Translations under genes and position numbers: made by a program
Origin: UBA10347 sp905182135
Lineage (GTDB): Bacteria > Actinomycetota > Acidimicrobiia > Acidimicrobiales > UBA10347
DNA length: 64,000 nucleotides
Direction: 5' to 3'
NCBI GenBank assembly: GCA_963925805.1
Contig: CAWUSE010000005.1
Location: forward strand, 62,001 to 126,000
Shown here: positions 1-8,722 of the stretch, in pieces
Position numbering within the stretch: position 1 is the stretch's first letter
Layout: each line of letters begins with the position of its first letter
The notes under the pieces: generated by a model
Told to the model about the DNA's origin: nothing
The model's database searches: none
Seen by the model: the letters and a program-made list of their open reading frames with translations, nothing else

Positions 1-906
1 GTCGAGATTCAGCAAGGCCGCGGATTCGGCGTGTTCGTGCAGCACATCCGGCCGATCGAATGCTGCTGCACGCGAGGCTTCGATCAAGAAATGAGCGAAC
101 AGCGGGTCATCGGGGTCATCGGGAAGGTCAAGGCCTGCCGCGATGCTGGCACTGGCCAGCGACAGATACCCCTGCGAGTTTGGTGGCGCTGTCCACAACG
201 TATGGCCCCACGCCTCAAGCGATGGCGCCTGAACCCAGTCAGCGTTGTTCACTGTCAGGTCAGCTTCGCTGTACTCACCGGCGCCGGTGTCAATCAACGC
301 TTCGCCAAACTCACCGCCGTACCACCCGTCGCGGCCTTGCGCGACAAGCGCTCGAAGGTTGCGGGCAACTCGAGGCCGTACAACCTTGTCGCCAGGATTC
401 AGATTCGCCAGCTGCGAATTGCCCTCAAGGCCAGCGACTACGGCGCTCGCTCGCGCCAGTTGGGCCGACGAAGCAAATCCGTCATCGGCACATGAGATTG
501 CTGCTGCGAGCAGAACATCCATATCCATGGATCCATACCGCTCTTGTAGAGCAAGCCATCCATCGACCACACCGGGAACCGGCGACGAAGCGACAGACCC
601 TCGATACGGCATCGCGGTATGACCCTCATCGCGAAGCCGTTGAGGATCAGCTCCACTTCCTGCCCGACCAGAAGCGTTCAAAGCCTGCACCGGCTGCCCC
701 GGTTCATGGATCAGCGCCCACAGGTCGCCACCAAGCCCATTCATGTGCTGCGACGTGATCGCCAGGACCGCGTTGGCGGCAATAGCGGCGTCGACGGCAT
801 TACCGCCCTTGTTCAAGATATCGAGTGCCGCTGAACTGGCCATCTGATCAATGGTGCAGACCATCGACTGGGCAGCAAAAACGGTCGACGTCGAGGGAAG
901 GCTCAT
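1..906 (-). CDS. ggt: Gamma-glutamyltransferase family protein, N-terminal part (runs off left edge)
   Basis: Reading the minus strand from an ATG at 906 gives 302 open codons to the window edge with no stop, so the gene is incomplete. The protein starts MSLPSTSTVFAAQSMVCTID and contains GGNAVDAAIAANAVLAIT followed by HMNGLGGDLWA, the N-terminal signature of gamma-glutamyltransferases. These Ntn-hydrolases transfer or hydrolyse gamma-glutamyl groups of glutathione and related peptides. The catalytic Thr that self-cleaves the precursor lies further on and is not in the window, so activity cannot be judged. No signal peptide is visible, so this looks like a cytoplasmic member of the family. A -10 like box (TAAAGT, complement of 913-918) lies six bases before the ATG, suggesting leaderless transcription. 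Confidence 0.9.
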   Translation of the reverse strand, partial: MSLPSTSTVFAAQSMVCTIDQMASSAALDILNKGGNAVDAAIAANAVLAITSQHMNGLGGDLWALIHEPGQPVQALNASGRAGSGADPQRLRDEGHTAMPYRGSVASSPVPGVVDGWLALQERYGSMDMDVLLAAAISCADDGFASSAQLARASAVVAGLEGNSQLANLNPGDKVVRPRVARNLRALVAQGRDGWYGGEFGEALIDTGAGEYSEADLTVNNADWVQAPSLEAWGHTLWTAPPNSQGYLSLASASIAAGLDLPDDPDDPLFAHFLIEASRAAAFDRPDVLHEHAESAALLNLD

Positions 907-963
907 CCCCTCACTTTAGACAGCCCCGCAAAGACGAACCCGCGCGAGCTATGGGACGTATGT

Positions 964-988
964 AATGACGGTGCCAGGCACCGTCATT
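964..988. repeat. Perfect 12-bp inverted repeat (GGTGCCaGGCACC core)
   Basis: AATGACGGTGCC at 964-975 and its exact reverse complement at 977-988 are separated by one base. It lies between two genes read on the minus strand and is followed by TTTT on the plus strand. A decayed partial copy (CAGGCACCGT) occurs at 1024-1033. It could be a terminator hairpin or a REP-like dispersed element; the partial copy favours the second. Confidence 0.75.
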
Positions 989-1161
989 TTAGGCGACCGC
1001 TTAGCTGCAATCGGGTGAAGCTCCAGGCACCGTTAGGAGCGGTGAGGCTGGCTGACCTCATCGGCGTCGTCAAAACGGCAGCAGGCCGGCGAAAACACCG
1101 GCCTGCCATTCGATGTAGTTGGAAGGCCTATCCCTAGAACACCAAGCTCCAGGGATAGCCG

Positions 1162-2151
1162 CTAAATCAGGCCTAGACCGGCAACGGTGTCGCGTTCGGC
1201 AACAAGCTCGGCAGCGGTGGCGTCGATGCGGCCGCGGCTGAAGTCATCGATGTCGAGGCCCTGCACAATGCTGATCTCACCATTCGAGCAAGTGACGGGA
1301 AACGACGAGATGATGCCCTCGGGCACGCCGTAGCTGCCGTCGGATGGAATCGCCATTGAGACCCAGTCGCCTTCAGGCGTGCCGAGTTCCCAGTCGTGAA
1401 TGTGATCGATCGCTGCGCTGGCAGCCGATGCTGCACTGGACAGGCCACGAGCCTTAATGATCGCAGCTCCGCGCTTCTGCACAGTCGGGATGAAATCGTC
1501 TTCGAGCCATGCCTGATCATTGATCTTGGTGGCAGCGATCTCGCCGTTGACTTCGCAATGAAACAGGTCCGGATACTGGGTCGCTGAGTGGTTCCCCCAG
1601 ATCGTCATCTTCTTGATGTCGTTCACGCTGTTGCCAGTCTTCTGAGCAACCTGGGTCTTGGCTCGATTGTGGTCAAGACGGGTCATAGCGGTGAACTGCT
1701 TCTGCGCAATGTCAGGCGCCGAGTGCATGGCAATCAGCGAGTTCGTATTCGCCGGGTTGCCGACAACCAAGACCTTGATGGCTTTGCTGGCATTGTCGTT
1801 AATGGCCTTGCCTTGTGGACCAAAGATCCCACCGTTGGCTTCAAGCAGATCGGCGCGTTCCATACCATCGCGACGAGGCATGGAACCTACGAGCAGCGCA
1901 TGACTGGCATCGCCGAAGGCGACATTCGGATCATCGGTCTGCACGATGCCGGCAAGCAGCGGAAATGCGCCATCGTCGAGTTCCATCGCCACGCCCTTGA
2001 GCGCTTCGAGGGCGGGAGTAATTTCGAGCATCTGCAAAATCACGGGCTGGTCTGGGCCAAGAAGCTGGCCGCTAGCAATGCGAAAGCAAAGCTGGTAACC
2101 GATCTGGCCGGCAGCGCCGGTAACAACAACTCGTGCGGGGGCCTTCGTCAC
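1162..2151 (-). CDS. mdh: Malate dehydrogenase
   Basis: This 329-residue protein is an NAD-dependent malate dehydrogenase of the lactate/malate dehydrogenase superfamily, interconverting malate and oxaloacetate in the TCA cycle. The Rossmann loop TGAAGQIGYQ is at residues 11-20. The substrate-binding arginines lie in MPRRDGMERAD (R93, R94, R99), the catalytic Asp in TRLDHNRAK (D160, R163) and the catalytic His in WGNHSATQYPD (H188). Length and motifs are those of the cytosolic, non-mitochondrial-type group common in actinobacteria. The start is a GTG preceded by a clear GAGGAG ribosome-binding site. It stands alone; the prepilin-peptidase gene lies 105 bases upstream on the same strand. Confidence 0.97.
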   Translation of the reverse strand: MTKAPARVVVTGAAGQIGYQLCFRIASGQLLGPDQPVILQMLEITPALEALKGVAMELDDGAFPLLAGIVQTDDPNVAFGDASHALLVGSMPRRDGMERADLLEANGGIFGPQGKAINDNASKAIKVLVVGNPANTNSLIAMHSAPDIAQKQFTAMTRLDHNRAKTQVAQKTGNSVNDIKKMTIWGNHSATQYPDLFHCEVNGEIAATKINDQAWLEDDFIPTVQKRGAAIIKARGLSSAASAASAAIDHIHDWELGTPEGDWVSMAIPSDGSYGVPEGIISSFPVTCSNGEISIVQGLDIDDFSRGRIDATAAELVAERDTVAGLGLI

Positions 2152-2256
2152 GTTTTCTCCTCGTAGAGCGACTCCGTGAGGCTAGCTCTACCAAGCAACA
2201 GGTTCCTCGCCCGCTCGTTGCAACGAACACGTCGCCGCCACCAGTTCGCTGGTTCT

Positions 2257-2919
2257 TCAGTAGCCGCGGGCATGGAGAACAAGGGCAACGACGGCGCCTG
2301 TAGCCATGAAGGGGCCAAACGGAAAGCCAGTCTTTGCGTGGGCACGACCGAAAATCAGCAGCAAGATGGCTACCGGGCCGACGATGAGATAGGCAGCGAT
2401 AAGGCCACGAACTTCGGGGATCCACCCAAAAAAGCCCAGTTGCGCACCGATGATAGGAGCCAGCTTGACATCCCCAAAGCCCATGCCAGCTGGGTAGATG
2501 AAGAACAGGATGAAATAAAACGCGCCCATAGCCAAAGCACCGACCAACGCCCGGACGAGCGAGATGCCGTTCCAATCACTCAGCAATCCCAAAGCAAGAA
2601 GGGGCACCACAGCCATAGCAGCAGGCTTGGTGAGCCTGTCGGGAATGCGAAGTTCCCGCAGGTCGATCACGGTCATTGCGGACAGAAAAATCACGAACGG
2701 AATGAGCGATACCAACACCCAGTCCAAGCCGAACGCCCACACCATCAGTCCGCTAAGCGCAGTAGCCAATGGATACATCGCGGCCACAGGTACAGGCCAC
2801 GCAATGTCGTTCTCACCGACCGAACTTGGCTGGTCGGCTGATTTCGCGACTGAGTTGACGTCAGATTCCGGCTGTTCCGGTTTACTTTCCTCACTGCTCA
2901 CCACGTGAGTCTTATGCAT
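2257..2919 (-). CDS. Prepilin peptidase-like A24 family membrane protease
   Basis: This 220-residue polytopic membrane protein has the two aspartates of A24 aspartic proteases: D86 in the segment TVIDLRELRIPDRL and D150 in the GFGD motif (GMGFGDVKLAP). The family cleaves the leader of type IV prepilins at the inner membrane. There is no cysteine-rich N-methyltransferase domain. A polar N-terminal tail of about 40 residues precedes the first membrane segment. This compact architecture matches actinobacterial TadV/CpaA-like or short PilD proteins. No pilus gene is adjacent; the nearest possible substrate-like protein in the window is the TadE/TadG-like protein at 44846. The start is ATG, with an AAGG-like sequence about 12 bases before it. 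Confidence 0.85.
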   Translation of the reverse strand: MHKTHVVSSEESKPEQPESDVNSVAKSADQPSSVGENDIAWPVPVAAMYPLATALSGLMVWAFGLDWVLVSLIPFVIFLSAMTVIDLRELRIPDRLTKPAAMAVVPLLALGLLSDWNGISLVRALVGALAMGAFYFILFFIYPAGMGFGDVKLAPIIGAQLGFFGWIPEVRGLIAAYLIVGPVAILLLIFGRAHAKTGFPFGPFMATGAVVALVLHARGY

Positions 2920-3142
2920 AACTGCACCCTTGGCGGGCGATGACGGCTAGTGGGCACGCAATGGTCAGTGTTCAGGCTTAACCTTTGACCGGCTCTCAAG
3001 CGTGTTCATCGACGTTTCAGAAAGAGGGCCCGGGTTCTCGCCGAAGACCGGGACAGAAAATAACGCTGCATAGCTAGTCCTACTAATACCCACGCGGAGT
3101 CGTGCCATTAGGGAGCCGGAGAACATGCAGCGAGCAGGGCAC

Positions 3143-3148
3143 TAGAAT
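3143..3148 (+). promoter_or_regulatory. -10 box of a predicted leaderless promoter
   Basis: TAGAAT stands eight bases before the ATG at 3157 and no Shine-Dalgarno lies between. This is the spacing expected if transcription starts at or next to the start codon. Confidence 0.55.
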
Positions 3149-3156
3149 CTGGCGCC

Positions 3157-3963
3157 ATGGCGCAGCTGTCTTCCTCTTTGCGCCTCATCGCGGTCTCGCT
3201 TGTGCTCTTGACGCTGGTTGCGGCCGCGTGTTCAGACCCAACTCCAGACAATGGAGCTGATCAACAAGCCAACGTGATCGCACGCAAGAACCCGCCGCGC
3301 CGCTACAGCGCCGAGTGGCTGGTCGACACCAGCGCTATCGGGCGCGACGACATCGATTCACCCTTCATCTACCGCGAGGTCGTCGATGATCTGACGGGCG
3401 CCTATCTCGTCGAGTCACCAAACCATCTTGCGTTGCAGCAGCCCCACGAGGTCGTGTTGTGTGCAGCGGTTTCCCGAGTACCACTGAATCCATATTGTGC
3501 TGCGAGTCCACGAGCCGACGGGTCGCCACATGTCCTGTCATATGCGGTGCAGATGATCCGTCGTGACTGGAGCCCAAGTGCCTTGTACGACTTGGCCAGC
3601 TACCGCGAGGTGGCACTGGTCGCCGCCAGCGACCCTGATGCTTGGGCGACCCGGGTGACCACAGCGATCAGTGGATTTTCAATCGAATGCTTCCTGGTCA
3701 TTGGCGAAACAAGCGCTGCCACTACTGGCTTCGAAGTTTGTTACACGAATGATGACCTGCACTTGGTGGCATCGGTGGATCTACAGAACGATTTAATTTT
3801 CGAAATCGACTTGCTTAGTTATAAGCGCGTGTCCGTCGCCGAGGATTTTGAGACTGGCCTAGACGACTTCATCGAAGCGCTGCCGTCGCTCCAAGAACAG
3901 CTTCTAGACCTCTACCCAGAGATCCCGGCACCACGCCCAACCCCAAACCCAACCCCTGAGTAA
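3157..3963 (+). CDS. Putative lipoprotein of unknown function
   Basis: I do not recognise a family. The 268-residue product starts with a signal peptide (hydrophobic residues 8-22) ending in a lipobox, VAAAC with Cys25, so it is probably lipidated and held on the outer face of the membrane. A polar spacer and a mixed alpha/beta body follow. The C-terminus is proline rich (PAPRPTPNPTPE). Seven other cysteines or so are scattered through the body and could form disulfides. It is monocistronic, divergent from the prepilin peptidase gene and convergent with the beta-propeller lipoprotein gene at 4092. The predicted -10 box eight bases upstream supports this start. Confidence 0.75.
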   Translation: MAQLSSSLRLIAVSLVLLTLVAAACSDPTPDNGADQQANVIARKNPPRRYSAEWLVDTSAIGRDDIDSPFIYREVVDDLTGAYLVESPNHLALQQPHEVVLCAAVSRVPLNPYCAASPRADGSPHVLSYAVQMIRRDWSPSALYDLASYREVALVAASDPDAWATRVTTAISGFSIECFLVIGETSAATTGFEVCYTNDDLHLVASVDLQNDLIFEIDLLSYKRVSVAEDFETGLDDFIEALPSLQEQLLDLYPEIPAPRPTPNPTPE

Positions 3964-4091
3964 TACGCTTTTTGGTCCGCTGATTCGGTGTGAGCTGCAA
4001 CCTCTGCACTTCTTGAGTTCAGCAAATTCCCCGGACCACGAGGCCGTCGAGCCTAGACAGGGTTTCAACAAGAAACCAGTCGCCAGACCGA

Positions 4092-5645
4092 CTACTCAGA
4101 GTCTGACAGCATGTGAAAAAAGCCGCCACGGGTGCCAACCCAGATGCGGTCTTTCCACACGACTGGGGTGCTTTCGATGCAGGCACCCACAACTGCTGAC
4201 CACAACTCGGGTGGCTGCTGTGTTGTGTCGCTCAGGTCAAAGCCATGCAGCAATCCACGGCAATCACCTTGCACCAAAGTGTCCCCAACAACGACCGGCG
4301 AACTCCATAGGGGTCCGGGTAGACGTAGTGTCCATCGGGTTTCACCCGACCCTCGATCCAACCCAAGAACGCGTCCATCAGCAGTCGGCACGATCACGAC
4401 GTCTTTGTACACCGCAGGTGTCGCCCACACGCCCGTATCGATCCCACTGCGAGCATTTACGGACCAAACGACCGGTTTATCGGGCCGCCGCGGATCCAGC
4501 TTCACGACTTGTCCGAGCAAGCGGCTTCGCTCGGTGTCACGCTCGTATTCAGCGGCGGCGTAGAGAAACCCTTGATCGTCGACAACCACCGTGGCGTCGG
4601 TGTCATCACCCATCCAGAAGCGAAAGACACGAACCGGTGACTCACCACGGCGGACTGGTTCAATATCCCACCCTTGGACCAGGCCGCCGGAGTTTGCGAA
4701 GTACACGGTGTCATCGACGATCGTCACCGAACTCTCGATCGACACGTTCTTATCGCCAATGGCCTCAAGCAACTCGTCGTCCCAGCCCGGCACTGCATCA
4801 AGTAGTTCGGGCGCCACGGTTGCGTTGCCTTCGTCGTCGTATCCCCGGTTGAGTTTCACAACGTGGAAGTTGGAGTTTTCACCACCAACGAACATGACGT
4901 CGTCGATCACTGCGGGAGCGCCGTCCCAGTCGTCGTTCCAGAGCTGTTGGTCCACGGCATAGGCACTCAAACTCCATAGCTCGACGAGTTCGCCAGTGTC
5001 GAATGCCAAGATTCGGAGCTGGTTATCGCGGGATCCGACATAGATCAGTGGATACCCGTCGGGATCAACGGTTAATGATCCTTTGATCAGGTCGCCGGTC
5101 GAAAATGGATTCATCCGCGGCACGCCAGTAACCGCATCGAGCACGTGCACATTGCGGTCATAGGCGCCAAAGGCCACCCAAAGTTCACCGTCGCGTTCCC
5201 AGACGGCGGGCTGTCCGGTCCAGCCAGTACCGCACCATTCACGCTCGCCTTCCAGATCCGACGACAGCGCGCACATTTTGGTGCCCGGATAGCTCCATTG
5301 CACCTGGGGTGCCTCTGGCACAGGACCTTGGCCGTAGTACGTCCGATTAGGTGACCCACGGAACGTCAACACACCCTGGACGGTGTCGCCGTAGGGCTGG
5401 CCAACCTGACTCGCCGGATACCAAAGCGCACGGGCCGGGTCGACCTCAGCGAACACGGCCAACTGTTGTACCGCTGGGCCCAACGTAGGCATGGAGGCAG
5501 GCGCAGTTGTTGCAATAGATGTCGGTATCGACGCTGGTGCTGCAAGCCGACCAAGTTCTGCACTCCGGGTCGCTGGTGAGCACGCGACCATAAAAAGCAA
5601 TAAGCACACGCTGATCAGCGTGTGCTTATACGACCGGCCCATCAT
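4092..5645 (-). CDS. PQQ-like beta-propeller lipoprotein
   Basis: The protein (517 residues from the ATG at 5645) has a lipoprotein signal ending in FMVAC. The body holds repeated blades of the PQQ/quinoprotein-dehydrogenase-like propeller, for example ERDGELWVAFGAYDRNVHVLD, DPDGYPLIYVGSRDNQLRIL, DDVMFVGGENSNFHVV and VVIVPTADGRVLGLDRGSGE. Such extracytoplasmic propellers serve as scaffolds (BamB-like) or as binding domains; no catalytic dehydrogenase residues can be claimed. An open frame extends to 5729, but that would bury the signal peptide behind 28 residues and overlap the upstream gene, so ATG-ATG at 5640-5645 is preferred. Codons just after the start form a perfect 30-bp palindrome (5600-5629). 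Confidence 0.85.
   Translation of the reverse strand: MMGRSYKHTLISVCLLLFMVACSPATRSAELGRLAAPASIPTSIATTAPASMPTLGPAVQQLAVFAEVDPARALWYPASQVGQPYGDTVQGVLTFRGSPNRTYYGQGPVPEAPQVQWSYPGTKMCALSSDLEGEREWCGTGWTGQPAVWERDGELWVAFGAYDRNVHVLDAVTGVPRMNPFSTGDLIKGSLTVDPDGYPLIYVGSRDNQLRILAFDTGELVELWSLSAYAVDQQLWNDDWDGAPAVIDDVMFVGGENSNFHVVKLNRGYDDEGNATVAPELLDAVPGWDDELLEAIGDKNVSIESSVTIVDDTVYFANSGGLVQGWDIEPVRRGESPVRVFRFWMGDDTDATVVVDDQGFLYAAAEYERDTERSRLLGQVVKLDPRRPDKPVVWSVNARSGIDTGVWATPAVYKDVVIVPTADGRVLGLDRGSGETRWTLRLPGPLWSSPVVVGDTLVQGDCRGLLHGFDLSDTTQQPPELWSAVVGACIESTPVVWKDRIWVGTRGGFFHMLSDSE
5600..5629. repeat. Perfect 30-bp palindrome inside signal-peptide codons
   Basis: The half-site ATAAGCACACGCTGA at 5600-5614 is followed directly by its exact reverse complement at 5615-5629. 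It sits 11-40 bases after the preferred start of the beta-propeller lipoprotein and encodes the signal-peptide residues YKHTLISVCL. It could be an operator for a dimeric regulator or a cruciform or mRNA hairpin controlling translation. Confidence 0.9.
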
Positions 5646-5679
5646 GAACCCGGAAGGTACCGCAGATGATGCGTGCGTG

Positions 5680-6183
5680 TTACCTGGAGTACGGGGTAAC
5701 AGCCGGAATATCGCTGATCGGCAATTCAAACAGTGACGGGTCGGGCAACTTTTCGTTGCCGAGATCGACCATCAGATCTGATTTAATGCTGCTTCCCGAA
5801 GCATTAGCGGTCACAAGCTGGGATTCTGCATAGTGCTGCGGGCTGACGGGGATCCTCTCTTGCAGCGCAGCAAACTCTTCGTCGATCGCCGACGTGGCGC
5901 TGGGGCAAGCCGACAACGGCATGACTTCTTCAGCGCTTGCAGCCATCATCGCCTGCACTGGTGGCTGGGACCCAACGGGACCAGGCCATGCGGGATCGCG
6001 TACATCTACGAGCTGCCACGACATCGGCACAACCGTTGCGTTCGCGTGCTTGCGACACAACACGATGCCACCGGTCGGATCGGGCTCATCCAAGTCATAG
6101 AGCCACGCTTTGGCGTCGGGTGGCGAGAAGGCCAACAGAGCCACCGCGGGCTTGTCACAAGTCATGCGTGTGCACTCATCCAT
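5680..6183 (-). CDS. DUF3499 family protein
   Basis: This 167-residue protein matches the actinobacterial DUF3499 family in its N-terminal half: Cys4 and Cys9 in CTRMTCDKPAVALLAF, Cys43 and His46 in VLCRKHA, then a VPMSWQLVDVRD segment like the family's conserved Pro-Trp patch. The Cys/His pattern suggests a small zinc-binding fold; its function is unknown. The C-terminal half is low-complexity, Ser/Pro/acidic, and probably disordered. A TACTTT box (complement of 6191-6196) lies seven bases before the ATG, consistent with leaderless transcription. The gene reads toward the lipoprotein gene with a 34-base gap and may be co-transcribed with it. Confidence 0.8.
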   Translation of the reverse strand: MDECTRMTCDKPAVALLAFSPPDAKAWLYDLDEPDPTGGIVLCRKHANATVVPMSWQLVDVRDPAWPGPVGSQPPVQAMMAASAEEVMPLSACPSATSAIDEEFAALQERIPVSPQHYAESQLVTANASGSSIKSDLMVDLGNEKLPDPSLFELPISDIPAVTPYSR

Positions 6184-6412
6184 GAGGGCAAAAGTACTTC
6201 CCGTCTTCTGGAGTTTCGCGGATGCCCAACGTAATTTGTCCCCTTTAGCAACATCGCCTGGAGCGCACCCGGTTAGAACTATCCACCGCTGGGATCCTGA
6301 CCCTCGCGGGTAGCCATGCTGACAGGGGCCTTACGTCGGCGGACATTGCCGAATCGCCGGGCGTCTCACCCCAAGATCGAGCTTGTCACACCCCCCTGTC
6401 ATCATAAATGGC

Positions 6413-6928
6413 ATGACGGTTCTCGATCTCGACCCACCACAGCCTGCACTTCATCTCGTCTCATCTACTGGCTCGACAGTGGCTCGGAACCCTCGTTATC
6501 GCTCGGCTACCCCGCTTTATGGCGACGCCCGAGAACTCTTCCGGCAGGTACTGCAATTTACCCTCGAACATCAGGTCACCATCGATGTTGATGCCTTGCG
6601 TTTAGTGTTGTGCACCAAGCAATCTCTGTCTGCTACGTCGGCTTGTACGTTCTCTGCCGCTGGTATCTGGCAGCTCATCTTCATCGATATCGTCGCCATC
6701 TGCCACAACCACAAGCTTGACGTTCCCACCGGGTGTGCCAATGCATTACTGCGCACCGTCGAGTACCTCGAAGCATCACAATCGTTCCACGAACGCAGCG
6801 ATCCGGTCGATGATCTCTACGACGCAATCGACGAGTGCACGGGCGAATTGGTCCACGACCTGCGCCCATCGACGCCCAGCAAGGCCCGTCGTTCGCTACG
6901 ATCAAGTCGTGGCACGAAACGCACCTGA
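6413..6928 (+). CDS. Hypothetical protein
   Basis: The product is 171 residues from the ATG at 6413; a TTG at 6383 would add ten residues. No family is recognised. The centre is predicted helical, with the segments LFRQVLQFTLEHQVTIDVDALRLVL and IWQLIFIDIVAICHNH, and the last 20 residues are strongly basic (KARRSLRSSRGTKRT). Codon use looks coding, with third-position G/C preference as in neighbours. Its end overlaps by 20 bases the start of a small membrane-protein gene at 6909, and a LysM protein follows, so the three may form a cell-envelope operon. Moderate confidence that it is real, none on function. Confidence 0.6.
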   Translation: MTVLDLDPPQPALHLVSSTGSTVARNPRYRSATPLYGDARELFRQVLQFTLEHQVTIDVDALRLVLCTKQSLSATSACTFSAAGIWQLIFIDIVAICHNHKLDVPTGCANALLRTVEYLEASQSFHERSDPVDDLYDAIDECTGELVHDLRPSTPSKARRSLRSSRGTKRT

Positions 6929-7097
6929 CCCGTCCCAACGACGCACTCAGTCGCGTGTTACCAAGTCACCCGTCCAACGGACATCGGCTACCAGTCGGCC
7001 TCGACCGCGGCGTAATCGGCGCCAATTCTGGATTCAACTCACCGCAGGATTCTTGGTGCTGATAATGCTGCTTCCGGTCGTTGCTTTCTTCTTCTAG
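6909..7097 (+). CDS. Small basic single-pass membrane protein
   Basis: A GTG at 6909 opens a 62-codon frame overlapping the previous gene by 20 bases. The first 40 residues are Arg/Lys/Ser/Thr rich (for example SRPRPRRNRRQFW) and the last 20 form a hydrophobic helix (FLVLIMLLPVVAFFF). This predicts an N-in, C-terminal tail-anchored topology. The overlap suggests translational coupling. No family is recognised. A longer open frame starts at 6717 but is antisense-like in composition and overlaps the upstream gene extensively, so the GTG is preferred. Confidence 0.55.
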   Translation: MARNAPDPSQRRTQSRVTKSPVQRTSATSRPRPRRNRRQFWIQLTAGFLVLIMLLPVVAFFF

Positions 7098-7124
7098 AGC
7101 CCTACATCCTGATAGATCGCGTAC

Positions 7125-7967
7125 GTGCCGACTCCCAAGGCACCTGCACCACTACTCTGGCTAGCACCTCGTCTAGGAGCTGTGGTGATCCGCCAGAACC
7201 GAGCTATACCAATTCTGTTGGTACTCACCTTCGCATTCATTCTCTATCTTGGCGGTTGCTTTGGATCCGAAAAGTCCACTACTGCTATCGAAGAATCACC
7301 GATACCAGTCTCAACACCCACCGTACCGCCGGTAGTCGACCCGACCATTACGCCCGAAGCCAGCGAACAAGAGCGATTTTACCACACCGTCGAAACCGGG
7401 GATCGACTGGGGTCAATCGCCTCAAAATACAACGTAACTGTGGACGTAATCATTCGAGCAAACCCGCAGATGGACCCCAACCTGATCATCGCTGGCGAGA
7501 AACTCTTGATACCGGGCGCCGGTACCAATAACGAAGTTCTCGAATACGTGGGGCCAGACCGACCTGACGGAGTCACCCTTACCTACGTCGTCGAACCTGG
7601 CGACACACTGGGGGCCATCGCTACTACCTGGACGGTCACCCTCGAAGCACTACTCGAAGCAAACCCCGAGGTCGACCCCGCTGCGCTGCAGGTCAACCAG
7701 TTGCTAGAAGTCCCACCATGGGGTTCGGGTTTCAACGCATCAGAACTAACACCACGTGTAACGCCTGTTGCGTCGACACGCGAACCAGGTGACCCACCCT
7801 TGGAACACAAGATTGTGGCAGGTGACCTCATTTCTGCCATCGCCCTGCTCTACAACGTGACGATCCCGCAGATCGTCGACGCCAATGGTCTGGAAAACGG
7901 TGGCAACAGCATTCAGGTCGGCCAAATGCTGTTGATCCCGCCGCCTCTTGCATCAACAGACGGCTAA
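7125..7967 (+). CDS. Triple LysM-domain membrane-anchored protein
   Basis: The 280-residue product carries a hydrophobic N-terminal segment (about residues 28-44) ending in LGGC, which is either a membrane anchor or a lipobox. A Pro/Thr-rich linker follows, then three LysM repeats at about residues 86-130, 153-197 and 228-272. Each has the pattern (V/I)xxGDxLxxIAxxxxVTxxxLxxAN. LysM modules bind N-acetylglucosamine-containing glycans such as peptidoglycan, so it probably sits at the cell wall. No catalytic domain is attached. It starts with GTG 27 bases after the preceding small membrane-protein gene. A strong inverted repeat at 8059-8090 probably ends the transcript. Confidence 0.88.
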   Translation: MPTPKAPAPLLWLAPRLGAVVIRQNRAIPILLVLTFAFILYLGGCFGSEKSTTAIEESPIPVSTPTVPPVVDPTITPEASEQERFYHTVETGDRLGSIASKYNVTVDVIIRANPQMDPNLIIAGEKLLIPGAGTNNEVLEYVGPDRPDGVTLTYVVEPGDTLGAIATTWTVTLEALLEANPEVDPAALQVNQLLEVPPWGSGFNASELTPRVTPVASTREPGDPPLEHKIVAGDLISAIALLYNVTIPQIVDANGLENGGNSIQVGQMLLIPPPLASTDG

Positions 7968-8058
7968 GACACGACAAAGCTCACAGCTACTTTTCACGCC
8001 TTGTCGTCATCAAAAGGCCGAGCTTTCGACCCATCCACATCGGCCAAAACGCGGCACA

Positions 8059-8090
8059 GGCCGACAACTGGTGTTCACCAGTTGTCGGCC
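8059..8090. terminator. Bidirectional terminator hairpin between convergent genes
   Basis: A perfect 15-bp stem (8059-8073 pairing with 8076-8090) with a two-base spacer lies between the convergent LysM and cyclophilin genes. There is no T-tract on the plus side, so it is a strong hairpin rather than a textbook intrinsic terminator. Confidence 0.7.
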
Positions 8091-8121
8091 TCGTGTCAAA
8101 GGAACACTCGATTATCTAGAC

Positions 8122-8673
8122 CTAGCTCTCAGCGACGGTGATACTTTCGATAACCAGGTCAGTTGTTGGGCGATCGCCAGGTGCAGTCGGGACTGCGTGC
8201 ATCTCGTTTACGAGTTCGAGGCCACCAACAACCTGACCGAACAATGAGTATTGAGGTGGTAAGCCAACGCCGCTTCCACCGCTGATGATGAAGAATTGGC
8301 TGCCATTGGTGTTCGGGCCTGAGTTGGCCATCGCCAGCGAGCCGATCTTGTACTCGCCATGCTTCGGTAATTCGTCATCAAATCGGTAACCCGGTCCGCC
8401 CATACCGCTTCCTTCAGGGCAGCCACCCTGGCACATGAAGCCATTGATAATGCGGTGAAATACCAAGCTGTCGTAGTAGTGGTAGCGAGCCAGGAAGACG
8501 AAGTTATTCACGGTCTTCGGCGCGATGTCGGGATAGAGCGCAATGGTAAGATCGCCCATCGACGTCTTCATGGTTGCGATGTAGGTCTTCGTTGGATCGA
8601 TGCACATTTGAGGTGCTTCGTCAAACGAAGTTATCCGTGGGCTAGAACCATCAACAGCGGGGCATTCAGTCAT
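8122..8673 (-). CDS. Cyclophilin-type peptidyl-prolyl cis-trans isomerase
   Basis: This 183-residue protein is a single cyclophilin domain. Characteristic segments are the GDLTIALYPDIAPKTVNNF start of the fold, the active-site FHRIINGFMCQGG (Arg in FHR), NGSQFFI and YSLFGQVVGG. It catalyses proline isomerisation during protein folding. No signal peptide is visible, so it is probably cytoplasmic. Cysteines cluster in GFMCQGGCPEGSG. A TAGGAT box (complement of 8680-8685) lies six bases before the ATG with no Shine-Dalgarno, pointing to leaderless transcription. It is monocistronic and convergent with the LysM gene. Confidence 0.93.
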   Translation of the reverse strand: MTECPAVDGSSPRITSFDEAPQMCIDPTKTYIATMKTSMGDLTIALYPDIAPKTVNNFVFLARYHYYDSLVFHRIINGFMCQGGCPEGSGMGGPGYRFDDELPKHGEYKIGSLAMANSGPNTNGSQFFIISGGSGVGLPPQYSLFGQVVGGLELVNEMHAVPTAPGDRPTTDLVIESITVAES

Positions 8674-8722
8674 GGAATGATCCTATAACTTCACGTCCCA
8701 TTCACTGCGGCCTAACGTCCTC

